A DNA stretch of 61,732 nucleotides from Marmoricola sp. (GTDB taxonomy: Bacteria; Actinomycetota; Actinomycetes; Propionibacteriales; Nocardioidaceae): positions 1-61,732 of the forward strand of contig JAOPXK010000018.1 in the NCBI GenBank assembly GCA_025965195.1, in the 5' to 3' direction. Under the pieces are notes generated by a model. The model did no database searches. It saw only the letters and a program-made list of their open reading frames with translations, and was not told the DNA's origin. Both the position numbers and the translations under genes were made by a program. This document shows, in pieces, positions 50,899 to 59,558 of the stretch; the stretch's first letter is position 1, and the number at the start of each line of letters is the position of its first letter.

Positions 50899-50914
50899 GT
50901 TACCGGCGAGTAGC
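50899..50914. promoter_or_regulatory. Dyad GTTACC-GGCG-AGTAGC upstream of the FadE5-like gene
   Basis: GTTAC and GTAGC are imperfect inverted halves. The same 16-bp layout (GTTACC-CGAG-GGTAAT) lies upstream of the EtfD-like gene at 28396-28411. Confidence 0.4.
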
Positions 50915-50967
50915 AAGCCGGTCCGGTGCGTTCAGCCCGGTTACCGATACCTGAAAAGGGTGGGTCA

Positions 50968-52830
50968 GTGAGCCACTACAAGAGCAACATCCGCGACATC
51001 GAGTTCAACCTGTTCGAGGTGCTCGGCCGTGACGAGATCCTCGGCACCGGCCCCTTCGCCGAGGTCGACCTCGAGACGGCCAAGGCGATCCTCGCCGAGG
51101 TGGACCGGATGGCCCGCGGAGAACTTGCGGAGTCCTTCGTCGACGGCGACCGCAATCCGCCCGTCTTCGACCCGGAGACGAGCACCGCGCCCGTGCCGGC
51201 GTCGTTCAAGAAGAGCTATGACGCCTGGATGGCCGCGGAGTACTGGCGGCTGGGCACGCTGGCCGAGCTCGGCGGCACCCCGGCCCCGTCCAGCTTCAAC
51301 TGGGCGATGGGCGAGCTCGTCCTGGGCGCCAACCCCGCCCTCTGGATGTACGGCGCAGGCCCGATGTTCGCCGGCGTCCTGCACCGCAACGGCAACGACC
51401 GGGACAAGCGGATCGCCCAGCACATCGTCGACCGCAACTGGAACACCACGATGGTGCTCACCGAGCCCGACGCTGGTTCCGACGTCGGCGCCGGTCGCGC
51501 GAAGGCCACGCCGAACGCTGACGGCACCTGGAACATCGAGGGCGTCAAGCGCTTCATCACCTCGGCCGAGAGCGACCTCACCGAGAACATCATCCACATG
51601 GTGCTGGCGCGTCCGTCGGGCGTCGAGGGCGCCGGCGGCCCGGGCACCAAGGGCCTCTCGCTCTTCATCGTGCCGAAGTACAACTTCGACCTCGAGACCG
51701 GTGAGCTGACCGGCGAGCGCAACGGCGCCTATGTCACCAACGTCGAGCACAAGATGGGCATCAAGGTCTCCAACACCTGCGAGCTGACCTTCGGCGAGAA
51801 GGAGCCTGCCGTCGGCTACCTGCTCGGCGAGGTGCACGACGGAATCGCGCAGATGTTCCAGGTCATCGAGAACGCCCGGATGATGGTTGGCACGAAGGCC
51901 ATCGCCACGCTCTCCACGGGCTACCTCAACGCCCTCGAGTACGCCAAGACGCGTGAGCAGGGTGCGGACCTCACCGAGGCGTCGAACAAGACCGCTCCCC
52001 GCGTGACGATCACCCACCACCCCGACGTACGTCGGTCGCTGATGGTGCAGAAGTCGTTCTCCGAAGCGATGCGCGCACTGGTGCTCTACACCGCTTCCTG
52101 GCAGGACAAGGTGATGATCGCCGAGCACAACGGCGAGACCGACAAGCAGGCCGAGGGCATCAACGACCTGCTGCTCCCGATCGTCAAGGGCTACGGCTCG
52201 GAGCGGTCGTGGGTGCTGCTCGGCACCGAGTCGCTGCAGACCTTCGGTGGCTCCGGCTTCCTGCAGGAGTACCCCATTGAGCAGTACGTCCGCGACGCCA
52301 AGATCGACACGCTCTACGAAGGCACCACGGCGATCCAGGGCCAGGACTTCTTCTTCCGAAAGATCGTGAAGGACCAGGCGAAGGCGCTCGGGTACCTCGC
52401 AGGAGAGATCGACACCTTCGTGAAGTCGGAGGCCGGAAATGGCCGGCTCAAGATCGAGCGCGAGCTCCTCGCCAAGGGCCTCGAGGACGGTCAGGCGCTG
52501 GTCAGCGAGATGATCACCGTGCTGATGAGCGCCGACGAGTCGGCCGAGGGCGGCGACATCCGCAACATCTACAAGGTCGGGCTGAACACCTCCCGCCTGC
52601 TGATGATGCTCGGTGACATCGTCTGTTCGTGGCTGCTGCTGCGTCAGGCCGAGGTCGCACTGAACGCACTCGCCGGTGAGGTCTCTGCCGACGACAAGGC
52701 GTTCTACGAGGGCAAGGTCGCTGCCGCGCAGTTCTTCGCGCGCAACAACCTGCCGAAGCTCACCGCCGAGCTCGCCATCGCACAGGCCACCGACCTGTCG
52801 CTGATGGACCTCGACGAGGCCGCTTTCTGA
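50968..52830 (+). CDS. Acyl-CoA dehydrogenase (FadE5-like, long form)
   Basis: 620 residues from the GTG at 50968, which has AAGGGTGG upstream. It oxidises acyl-CoA to enoyl-CoA using FAD and passes electrons to ETF. The FAD/substrate block [19 protein letters not shown] is clear, and the catalytic base lies in a conserved [18 protein letters not shown] segment. The extra C-terminal domain and the length (about 600) match the mycobacterial FadE5 group rather than the usual 380-residue enzymes. Its electron acceptor chain would end at the EtfD-like protein encoded at 28516, which has a similar upstream dyad. Confidence 0.93.
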   Translation: MSHYKSNIRDIEFNLFEVLGRDEILGTGPFAEVDLETAKAILAEVDRMARGELAESFVDGDRNPPVFDPETSTAPVPASFKKSYDAWMAAEYWRLGTLAELGGTPAPSSFNWAMGELVLGANPALWMYGAGPMFAGVLHRNGNDRDKRIAQHIVDRNWNTTMVLTEPDAGSDVGAGRAKATPNADGTWNIEGVKRFITSAESDLTENIIHMVLARPSGVEGAGGPGTKGLSLFIVPKYNFDLETGELTGERNGAYVTNVEHKMGIKVSNTCELTFGEKEPAVGYLLGEVHDGIAQMFQVIENARMMVGTKAIATLSTGYLNALEYAKTREQGADLTEASNKTAPRVTITHHPDVRRSLMVQKSFSEAMRALVLYTASWQDKVMIAEHNGETDKQAEGINDLLLPIVKGYGSERSWVLLGTESLQTFGGSGFLQEYPIEQYVRDAKIDTLYEGTTAIQGQDFFFRKIVKDQAKALGYLAGEIDTFVKSEAGNGRLKIERELLAKGLEDGQALVSEMITVLMSADESAEGGDIRNIYKVGLNTSRLLMMLGDIVCSWLLLRQAEVALNALAGEVSADDKAFYEGKVAAAQFFARNNLPKLTAELAIAQATDLSLMDLDEAAF

Positions 52831-52843
52831 TCCAGCTCGACCC

Positions 52844-52891
52844 GGACGTCATACGAAGTGGTTGCTCCGGCGACCAGCTCGTATGACGTCC
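52844..52891 (+). terminator. Long hairpin between the FadE5-like and F420 oxidoreductase genes
   Basis: GGACGTCATACGA pairs with TCGTATGACGTCC (13 bp), with an inner part in which TGGT pairs with ACCA around GCTCCGGC-like sequence. It lies between convergent genes and is followed by a second GACGTC-GCCGCTTTC copy. Confidence 0.65.
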
Positions 52892-52920
52892 GCCGCTTTC
52901 CAGGGGACGTCAGCCGCTTT

Positions 52921-53784
52921 CTAGAGGGCGGAGAGGGGGCGGATGACGTCCTCGCGGAAGCGGCGCAGCCCGTCGAGCTTCTGGTCGAGGTTTGCCTCAA
53001 GGCCGGTGTAGAACGCCCACGGCATCGTCATCACGTCGGTGACCCCGCCGGCCTCGGCGCGTCGGTAGTCCTCTGGAGCGATCGCATCGGTCAGCGCCAC
53101 GAACACGGAGAACGGCCGCTCCGCGCCGGCCCCCTTCGCGCGCAGCCGGTCGACCCAGGAGATCGCTTCGTCGGTGGTGAACATGTCGCCGACCCAGCCG
53201 TCGTGGCGAGCCGCCCTGGCCAGACCGGTCTCGGAGAGCCCACCGACGTAGATCGGCACCTGCTGGGTCGGGGTCGGCTCCATCGTCAGCCGGGGCGCCG
53301 AGTAGAAGGCGCCCTTGAACTCGGTGACACCCGGTTCCCAGAGGCGGCTCAGCAGCTCGAGCACCTCGTCGGTACGCCGGCCACGGCCGCGGAAGTCCTG
53401 CCCCATCAGCTCGAACTCCTCGGCACACCAGCCAACGCCCACACCGAGCGCCACCCGGTTGCCGGAGAGCACGGCGGCCGTGCCGACGGACTTCGCCACC
53501 TGGAACGGGTTGCGCAGCGCCGGCACGTAGACCGAGGTGACGAAGCGCAGCCGGGTGGTGACGGCGGCAAGGCTGCCGGCGAGGACCCACGGGTCCGGCC
53601 AGTGCGCCGAGCTGGTCCAGCGTCGGGAGCCGTCCCGGGTGTAGGGGTACGGCGTCTGGATCTCCTCGAGGTCCACCACATGATCCGGGATCGTCATGCT
53701 GTCGTAGCCGAGCTCGTCGGCAGCCCGCGCGATGGGGGTCAGCTCATCGACGGGAAGAAAGGCTGAGCTGATGGAGAAGCGCAC
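52921..53784 (-). CDS. LLM-class F420-dependent oxidoreductase
   Basis: 287 residues from a GTG start. The fold is luciferase-like (TIM barrel): AADELGYDSMTIPDHV near the start, RLRFVTSVYVPALRNPFQVAKSVGTAAVLSGNRVALGVGVGW in the middle, then PIYVGGLSETGLARAARHDGWVG. These blocks fit the F420-dependent group. Substrate unknown. A perfect KstR-type palindrome overlaps its -10, so it should belong to the steroid-degradation regulon. Confidence 0.92.
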   Translation of the reverse strand: MRFSISSAFLPVDELTPIARAADELGYDSMTIPDHVVDLEEIQTPYPYTRDGSRRWTSSAHWPDPWVLAGSLAAVTTRLRFVTSVYVPALRNPFQVAKSVGTAAVLSGNRVALGVGVGWCAEEFELMGQDFRGRGRRTDEVLELLSRLWEPGVTEFKGAFYSAPRLTMEPTPTQQVPIYVGGLSETGLARAARHDGWVGDMFTTDEAISWVDRLRAKGAGAERPFSVFVALTDAIAPEDYRRAEAGGVTDVMTMPWAFYTGLEANLDQKLDGLRRFREDVIRPLSAL

Positions 53785-53790
53785 CCGGCC

Positions 53791-53796
53791 ATACTA
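53791..53796 (-). promoter_or_regulatory. Leaderless -10 box, F420 oxidoreductase gene
   Basis: On the minus strand TAGTAT, six bases (GGCCGG), then the GTG at 53784. It overlaps the end of the KstR-type box. Confidence 0.65.
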
Positions 53797-53810
53797 GAAC
53801 CTGTTCTAGT
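53793..53810. promoter_or_regulatory. KstR-type operator, perfect 18-bp palindrome
   Basis: ACTAGAACCTGTTCTAGT contains TAGAAC-CT-GTTCTA, the exact KstR consensus of mycobacteria and rhodococci. It overlaps the -10 box of the F420 oxidoreductase gene. Confidence 0.8.
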
Positions 53811-53870
53811 GTTCCGGTCCAGTCGCCGGTCCAGTCGCCGGCCAGTCGCCAGTCAGCGCCGGGTCCGGCG

Positions 53871-54671
53871 TTACGGCCCGGCCGGCCGGTTCGCGGTCAC
53901 ATCGGCCCGGACCGGAAGCAGCGTCGGCCGCTTCGGCGTACGCGCCTCCTGGGCGTTGCGGCCGAGCAGCTGGCGGGTGAGCCACGGCGCCATGAAGGTC
54001 GCGACCCAGCGCACGTCGCGGGCGGCCGCCTTCCACACGGCCCCACGATTCGGAGGTGGTACGTCGGACCAGCTGGGATCGGCGCCCGGGAGACCCATCA
54101 CGTACGCCGCACCGGCGGCGATCCGGGTGTGGCCCTCGGTGCTGCCATGGATCCGGTCGTGGCTCCACATCCGCGGGTCGGCGACCATCGCGAGGCCGGA
54201 CAGCTCCAGGAGCGGCACCTCGTGCCGGGCCGCGATCTCGCGAACCCGGACGTTGAGTGCGCGCTGACGCGGAGCCAGCCAGCGCATCACCGGCAACATC
54301 TGGTCTATGTCGGGGAAGGTCATCGTGACCACGTGCGCCCCAGCCGCCTGCAGCGCGACGATGGTGTCCTCGATGTCGCGCGCGGTCTGCTCGGGGTCGT
54401 AGTCATGGCGGAGCATGTCGTTCATCCCGACCACGACGGTGGCCAGGTCCGGCTCGAGAGCGAGCGCCGCGTCGAGCTGGGTCGTCCGGACGTGCCGGGC
54501 ACGGCAGCCACTGATCGCCAGGTTGGCGTAGAGGAGGTCGGGGTTGACCTCGGCCAGCTTCTCCGCGAGGCGGTCCGCCCACCCCCGCACGCCGGTCGTC
54601 TCGTCGCCGTCGTTGAGGCCCTCGGTCTGGCTGTCGCCCAGCGCCACGAAGCGCGAGAACCGGGTAGTCAT
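53871..54671 (-). CDS. SGNH/GDSL-family hydrolase
   Basis: 266 residues. Motif VALGDSQTEG with nucleophile Ser14; GMNDML supplies the GxND Asn, and the catalytic Asp/His lie in SHDRIHGSTEGH. No signal peptide. It is a clear paralogue of the enzyme at 42911: both have GVRGWADRL/GLRGWADRF after block I and a C-terminal TPKRPTL segment. ATG at 54671 with a leaderless-type promoter. Substrate unknown; probably an esterase or lipase acting on acyl esters. Confidence 0.92.
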   Translation of the reverse strand: MTTRFSRFVALGDSQTEGLNDGDETTGVRGWADRLAEKLAEVNPDLLYANLAISGCRARHVRTTQLDAALALEPDLATVVVGMNDMLRHDYDPEQTARDIEDTIVALQAAGAHVVTMTFPDIDQMLPVMRWLAPRQRALNVRVREIAARHEVPLLELSGLAMVADPRMWSHDRIHGSTEGHTRIAAGAAYVMGLPGADPSWSDVPPPNRGAVWKAAARDVRWVATFMAPWLTRQLLGRNAQEARTPKRPTLLPVRADVTANRPAGP

Positions 54672-54677
54672 TGCGCA

Positions 54678-54683
54678 ATCCTA
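54678..54683 (-). promoter_or_regulatory. Leaderless -10 box, SGNH hydrolase gene
   Basis: On the minus strand TAGGAT, six bases (TGCGCA), then the ATG at 54671. Confidence 0.6.
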
Positions 54684-54818
54684 CCCAGGCAAGGTAGTTG
54701 CGAACCACATGCAGTCGGGGACGGACCGGGTTGGACCGGGGTTGCAACAGAGGTTTGCAACACCCGCAGCCGGGCACCTGAGACCAGACAGTTTCCCGAA
54801 CAGCACCTGGAGGACCCC

Positions 54819-55043
54819 ATGGCACTCGGACTCGGCATCGTCTTGCTCGTCGCCGGCTTGATCCTCGGACTCAACGTGGTGAACCTGCCCGCCAGCTGGG
54901 ACCAGAACGTCGACTCGAACACGCTCGGCTGGATTCTGGTCGCGGTCGGCGCCCTCGCCATCCTGCTCACGCTCGTGATCAGCCAGCAACGCAGCCGGAC
55001 CACTGTCGTCGAGCGCCGGACGGACGTTCCTCCCACGCGCTGA
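54819..55043 (+). CDS. DUF6458-family small membrane protein
   Basis: 74 residues. Two transmembrane helices (about 4-22, IVLLVAGLILGLNVV, and 36-54, LGWILVAVGALAILLTLVI) are joined by NLPASWDQNVDSNT and followed by a charged cytosolic tail (QQRSRTTVVERRTD). This layout is the DUF6458 family, found in Actinobacteria and of unknown function. GGAGG lies before the ATG. Confidence 0.78.
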   Translation: MALGLGIVLLVAGLILGLNVVNLPASWDQNVDSNTLGWILVAVGALAILLTLVISQQRSRTTVVERRTDVPPTR

Positions 55044-55080
55044 GCCCTATGCTTCGGGCTACACGCCAGAGGGGGACAGC

Positions 55081-57681
55081 ATGCTTCGGCTTGGTCTAGG
55101 GGCTGTACTCACTGCCGCGACGCTCGTCACGCTTCCGCACGCTCCGGTTTCGGCGGGTGAGCCCACGCCCGATCCGCCGGGGGCGCGGGTTTCGGTGCAC
55201 AACGCAAACCTGACGGATGCGGCGCTGAGCTTCCTGACCCGGCGCAAGGGCAGGTACCGGATCGCCGACCCGTCCCGCGACCTCAGGCCGGCCGGGTCGA
55301 GCCGAACCGGAGCAATGGTCGCCGAGCGGTTCGACCAGCGCTACAACGGCATCCCGGTGCTGGGCAGCCAGTACGTCGTCCGTCTCACCGACCAGGGCAG
55401 CTCGGCCGTCGTCACCGGCACCAGCGGCAAGTACTTCAGCGGCCTCGACGTCGCCACGGACGCAGGCGTATCGGCCAGCCTCTCCCGGGTGGTCGCCCTG
55501 CACGCCCTGCCGCGGCCCTCGCGCCACGGCCCGGCGCAGACGACCGACCACGGACTCGTCATCGTCCCGTTCGGCCACGGCATCCTGACCCGGCACATCA
55601 CCGTCGCGACGTACGACGACCAGCGCAACCTCCCGGTCCGGATGGAGATGTACGTCGGAGCCGGCCGAACCCGACCGGTGCTGTCCTACGACTCCATCAG
55701 CTACGACGGACCCACCACCACGACCGGCGTCGCGAATCACTCCCCGACGCTGCCGCTCCAGGTACTGCAGACCGGGTCGACGTACACCCTGCAGGACCAG
55801 ACGAAGCCAATGTTCGCCTCGACCGGCGGCACGATCCGCACCTACGACGCCCACGGCATGGACGCCAGCGACTTCGGCCTCGAGCCCGGCCTCACCCCCG
55901 GGCCGGTGCTGGTCGGCTCCGGCGTCATCCCGTTCCCCGCGAGCCTGAACAAGCAGGGTGCTCTCGATGCGCACTGGGGCGCCGGCAAGGTCTACGACTT
56001 CTATGCGAACCTCGGTCGCGACAGTCTCGACGGCAAGGGCGGATCGATCGTCTCCGTCGTCGGCGCGACCGATGACGGCGGCCCGTTCCCGAATGCGTTC
56101 TGGGACGGCAGCGAGATGGTCTACGGCGCCGGTGGCTACGGCTACAAGCCGTTCTCCGCTGCACTCGACGTCGTCGGTCACGAGATGACCCATGCCGTCG
56201 TCCAGCACTCCGCCGGGCTGCTCTTCTTCGGCCAGGAGGGGGCACTCAACGAAGCCCTCGCCGACTACTTCGGCAACGCCATCGAGGACAACACCCTGAA
56301 CATCTCGATGTCGTCGCCCCTCGGCGGCCTGATGGGCCAGGACCTCTGCGTCAAGAAGGTCGGCGCGGCGTGCGCCGACCGCAACCTCGACAAGCTCAAC
56401 ACCACCTCGCACTTCGACGGCAGCGGCTTCGACGACGGCGGCGTGCACGCCAACTCGACGATCGTCTCGGGGGCGTTCTGGGAGACCCGAAAGATCCTCG
56501 GCGCCGCCCTCGGCGACAAGGTCATGTACGCCGTGATGACGCAGTACCTGACTCCGATGTCGGAGTTCATGGACGCTCGCCGCGCGACTCTTGAGGCCGC
56601 GCAGAGCCTGGGCGCGACGGCGGCACAGGTGACCGCGATCGGGCACGCGTTCGACAAGCGCGGCGTCGTGCAGGGCTGGGAGAAGAAGTTCCTGCACCTC
56701 GACGGCCGGACGCTGATGTCGAACCTCACCTACGGCGGCGCTCCTGCGGCTGGCGACGGGCGCTGGGTGATCGCAGACACCGGCCCGAACGCCGAACACT
56801 CCCCGGAGATCTTCGCCGGCACCGTTACCGGTGGCGGTCCGAAACGGATCTCGCCGTCGAACCCTGACGTCATCTACGACACGCCTGCGACCGACGGGCG
56901 CACCGTGATCTGGACGGCCACCTGGTTGCGGGCGAACTCCACGACCACCCGCGTACAGACCCGGTCGTTGTCCGGTGGACCGGTGCGCACGTTGGCGACG
57001 TACCGGAACGGGCTGATCTTCGGCACCGGGATCAGCGGGCATGTCGCCACCTGGAGCGGCTTCACCGGCCACAGCGAGGCGGTCTGGGTGAAGCGACCGG
57101 GAGGCCGGATCGTCAAGCTTCAGCACAGCCGTCACCGACAGCCCACTCAGCCGACGGTGCGCGGCAACCAGGTGGTGTACGTCGACACGGACGCCAGGTT
57201 CAAGCCGCGTACGACCGCGAAGCTGATGTCCTACGACGCCGGGAGCGGAGTCCAAAAGGTGCTCGCCGCGGTGAAGGGCATCGGCCACAGCGACGGTGAG
57301 CTCTGGAGTCCGCAGATCACGCCGTCCTACGTCGTGTTCCTCGCCGATGCCAGGATCGGTGGCAAGGAAGGACTGTTGCGCGTGGACCGCAACGGCCACC
57401 ATCTGCGGACGCTGATCCCGGAGCGGTCGAAGCTGGCCACCAGCGGTTACGGCATCGCTGCTTCGGACCGGGCCGTCACCTACCAGACCTTCTCCTTCGG
57501 GACCGGGCTGGTGCATCTGTTGCAGCTGACGACCCGCGGTGGCGGGCCGGTCAGGGTCAGCTGTGCCCGTGGGTCGCAGCCCGTTGCCGTGGCGGGCCGC
57601 CAGCGCCGGGTCCTGTGGGTCGATCTCAGCGCGGGCCGGGCTGATCTCGTCACCCGGGCCAACCCCGTCGGCAGCTGCTGA
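55081..57681 (+). CDS. Secreted M4-family (thermolysin-like) metalloprotease
   Basis: 866 residues. A Sec signal peptide (LGAVLTAATLVTLPHAPVSAG) is followed by an inhibitory FTP/PepSY-like propeptide (about 40-210) that includes YNGIPVLGSQYVV. The catalytic domain has the zinc motif HEMTH (His367, Glu368, His371) and the third ligand Glu391 in ALNEALADYFG. The last 300 residues are beta-rich with repeated strands (TolB/propeller-like), which may be a substrate- or wall-binding domain. GAGGGGG lies before the ATG. TATGCT upstream may be the -10. Confidence 0.93.
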   Translation: MLRLGLGAVLTAATLVTLPHAPVSAGEPTPDPPGARVSVHNANLTDAALSFLTRRKGRYRIADPSRDLRPAGSSRTGAMVAERFDQRYNGIPVLGSQYVVRLTDQGSSAVVTGTSGKYFSGLDVATDAGVSASLSRVVALHALPRPSRHGPAQTTDHGLVIVPFGHGILTRHITVATYDDQRNLPVRMEMYVGAGRTRPVLSYDSISYDGPTTTTGVANHSPTLPLQVLQTGSTYTLQDQTKPMFASTGGTIRTYDAHGMDASDFGLEPGLTPGPVLVGSGVIPFPASLNKQGALDAHWGAGKVYDFYANLGRDSLDGKGGSIVSVVGATDDGGPFPNAFWDGSEMVYGAGGYGYKPFSAALDVVGHEMTHAVVQHSAGLLFFGQEGALNEALADYFGNAIEDNTLNISMSSPLGGLMGQDLCVKKVGAACADRNLDKLNTTSHFDGSGFDDGGVHANSTIVSGAFWETRKILGAALGDKVMYAVMTQYLTPMSEFMDARRATLEAAQSLGATAAQVTAIGHAFDKRGVVQGWEKKFLHLDGRTLMSNLTYGGAPAAGDGRWVIADTGPNAEHSPEIFAGTVTGGGPKRISPSNPDVIYDTPATDGRTVIWTATWLRANSTTTRVQTRSLSGGPVRTLATYRNGLIFGTGISGHVATWSGFTGHSEAVWVKRPGGRIVKLQHSRHRQPTQPTVRGNQVVYVDTDARFKPRTTAKLMSYDAGSGVQKVLAAVKGIGHSDGELWSPQITPSYVVFLADARIGGKEGLLRVDRNGHHLRTLIPERSKLATSGYGIAASDRAVTYQTFSFGTGLVHLLQLTTRGGGPVRVSCARGSQPVAVAGRQRRVLWVDLSAGRADLVTRANPVGSC

Positions 57682-57690
57682 GCCCGCTGG

Positions 57691-58257
57691 TCAGGCCGCG
57701 AAGCGGGTGCCCTGCAGGCTGTCGAGGAAGCCTTCTACAACCTTGATCAACGCAGGCTCGGCGTCGGCGTGGATGTTCACCGGCGCTTCGATCGGCGACG
57801 GCTCGACCGGGGTCGGCGCCTCGATGTAGCGGTCGAGGACCAGGAAGCCGTTGACCACGTGACGGGCATCCATGCTGGTCAGCACTGGGCGCAGTGCGTA
57901 GTCGAGGGCGAGTGCATGGGCCACGCTGCCGCCGGTCGCGAGGGGCAGGACGCACTTCCCGGTCAGCCCGAACTGTGGCTGCAGGTCGAGCCAAGCCTTC
58001 AGCAGGCCCGAGAACGCGGCCTTGTAGACCGGCGTCGCGAAGACCACCCCATCGGCCTTCTCGAGCCGGGCGCTCGAGTCCACCAACGCCGGGTTGCCGA
58101 AGTCGGCGTGCAGCAGCGCTTGTGCTGGAAGGTCGCGGATCCGGAGGGTGTCCACGGTGTGCCCACGGGACTCGAGGATCGAGGACACATGTCCGAGGAG
58201 CACGTTGCTCCGCGAGATCTCCATCGGGCTACCGGAAACTGCAAGGACGTGTGCCAT
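57691..58257 (-). CDS. NADPH-dependent FMN reductase (MsuE/SsuE-like)
   Basis: 188 residues. The flavodoxin-like fold has SGSPMEISRSNVLL (phosphate-binding loop), then ATPVYKAAFSGLLKAWLD and LPLATGGS, as in SsuE/MsuE. It would supply reduced FMN to a two-component monooxygenase for organosulfur use. AGGAG lies eight bases before the ATG and 12 bp separate it from the sfnB-like gene, so the two are one operon. The C-terminal part has a Pro/Glu-rich segment (YIEAPTPVEPSPIEAPV). Confidence 0.88.
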   Translation of the reverse strand: MAHVLAVSGSPMEISRSNVLLGHVSSILESRGHTVDTLRIRDLPAQALLHADFGNPALVDSSARLEKADGVVFATPVYKAAFSGLLKAWLDLQPQFGLTGKCVLPLATGGSVAHALALDYALRPVLTSMDARHVVNGFLVLDRYIEAPTPVEPSPIEAPVNIHADAEPALIKVVEGFLDSLQGTRFAA

Positions 58258-58269
58258 GGGAGGTTCTCC

Positions 58270-59502
58270 TTAGATGGTTCCGTGGCGCGGCGGAGTCTGT
58301 CCGGTCAGGACGAAGCGGCCGAGGTGCTGGTACTTCCAGCGGATGGGGTCGTGCAGGGTGTGGGTGCGCGCGTTGCGCCAGTGCCGGTCGAGGTGCTCAC
58401 AGCTGGCCGCGGACCGAGTGCCGGAGACCTCGAAGAGCGCACTCGCGAGCTCGACCGAGGCCCGCTCGCCCAGCACCTTGGCGGCGGCGACGTCGAGCGA
58501 TGCCCGGGCCGCGGTCTGGTCCGCAGGGTTTGCGAAGACCTCGTCGACCGAGCGGCCGGCCAGCTCCAGCACGGCCTCGGCGGCCGTCAACGTGACGCTG
58601 AGCTCGCCGAAGCGCTGGATCACGAGCGGGTCGTCGACGGCCTGGCCGACCTCGGCCTCGAACCACGGCCGGCTCTTGGTGCGGACGAACTCGGCCGCGT
58701 CTTCGAGCGCCGCGCGCGCGATGCCGACATCGATGCTCGCGTGCAACAGCTGGGCGAAGGCGCCGTAGCCGTTGGGCTGGTCGAACGCCTCGTGCCGCGC
58801 GACGACCCAGTCCGGGTCGACGTCGATCTGGTCGAAGAGGATCGTGCCACTCGCGGTCAGCCGCTGGCCGACACCGTCCCAGTCGTCAAGGATGCTGACG
58901 CCGTCGCTGATCGCCGGGATGAACACGATCTGCTCACCCTCGCGAAGGCCACTGGTGCCGCGAGGGTCCTCGAGCCTCGCAAGGACCGGGATGATGTCGG
59001 CGAAGAGCGTGCCGGTGCAGTAGTACTTGGCTCCGGTCAGGCTGAGACGACCCTCGGGCGTGGCCGTCAGCGTCGTCGAGATGTCCTTGATGGTCTTGCC
59101 GCCGCGCTCCGACTGGGCATTGGCGAACAGCTTGCCCTCGAGCACCTTGCCGAAGAGATCGGCCTGTTGCTGCGGGCTCGCGGCCACCCGGACGAGGTTT
59201 GCGTAGACGAAGTGGCTGTGCGGGATCTGGGCGATGTTCGGGTCGGCCCGGGCGATCCGGCGGAACACCTCGGCGACGACGCTCGGCGGGAGCCCGGGAC
59301 CGCCGTACTCCCTGGGCACGGTGATCGTCAGAAGACCGGAGTTCGCGAGCCGGCGGATCTCGTCGTAGGGCAGCCGCCTGTCGCGGTCACGCTTCCCTGC
59401 CCCGCGGGCGAATTCCCGGGCCAGCTCCTCGGCAGTCTGTAGGGCGTGGGCAGCATCGCGGATCGTCGCGACGCGTGCCGGCGCCAGGTGCTCGATCGTC
59501 AT
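58270..59502 (-). CDS. SfnB-family sulfur-acquisition oxidoreductase
   Basis: 410 residues. It has the acyl-CoA-dehydrogenase fold of flavin-dependent monooxygenases such as SfnB/DszC: VPREYGGPGLPPSVVAEVFRRIARADPN, GKLFANAQSERGGKTIKD, LTGAKYYCTGTLFADIIPV. These enzymes help oxidise sulfones or related organosulfur compounds when sulfate is scarce. It is the first gene of a two-gene operon with the FMN reductase. The ATG at 59502 has a TACTAT -10 six bases upstream and no ribosome site. A motif shared with the Rrf2 promoter overlaps the -10. Confidence 0.88.
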   Translation of the reverse strand: MTIEHLAPARVATIRDAAHALQTAEELAREFARGAGKRDRDRRLPYDEIRRLANSGLLTITVPREYGGPGLPPSVVAEVFRRIARADPNIAQIPHSHFVYANLVRVAASPQQQADLFGKVLEGKLFANAQSERGGKTIKDISTTLTATPEGRLSLTGAKYYCTGTLFADIIPVLARLEDPRGTSGLREGEQIVFIPAISDGVSILDDWDGVGQRLTASGTILFDQIDVDPDWVVARHEAFDQPNGYGAFAQLLHASIDVGIARAALEDAAEFVRTKSRPWFEAEVGQAVDDPLVIQRFGELSVTLTAAEAVLELAGRSVDEVFANPADQTAARASLDVAAAKVLGERASVELASALFEVSGTRSAASCEHLDRHWRNARTHTLHDPIRWKYQHLGRFVLTGQTPPRHGTI

Positions 59503-59508
59503 AAAGTA

Positions 59509-59514
59509 ATAGTA
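59509..59514 (-). promoter_or_regulatory. Leaderless -10 box, sfnB-like gene
   Basis: On the minus strand TACTAT, six bases (TACTTT), then the ATG at 59502. Confidence 0.65.
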
Positions 59515-59525
59515 GCAACTTTATC
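59512..59525. promoter_or_regulatory. Shared motif GTAGCAACTTTATC at the sfnB-like promoter
   Basis: It overlaps the -10 box, matches the Rrf2-promoter motif at 12 of 14 bases and lies between inverted arms ATAAAGT and ACTTTAT. Confidence 0.45.
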
Positions 59526-59558
59526 GACTTACCTAACCATCGGCCCACGAGCTGCGTG

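Noticed and set aside
56386-56403. LDKLN-coding stretch in the M4 protease that looks like the LDKLDHR reading of the palindromic repeat
   Set aside because: The flanking arms of the repeat are absent, so it is ordinary protein sequence.
55096-57516. 806-codon open frame opposite the M4 protease gene
   Set aside because: The plus strand has the complete HEMTH protease; the opposite frame is a codon-bias artefact with no recognisable domain.
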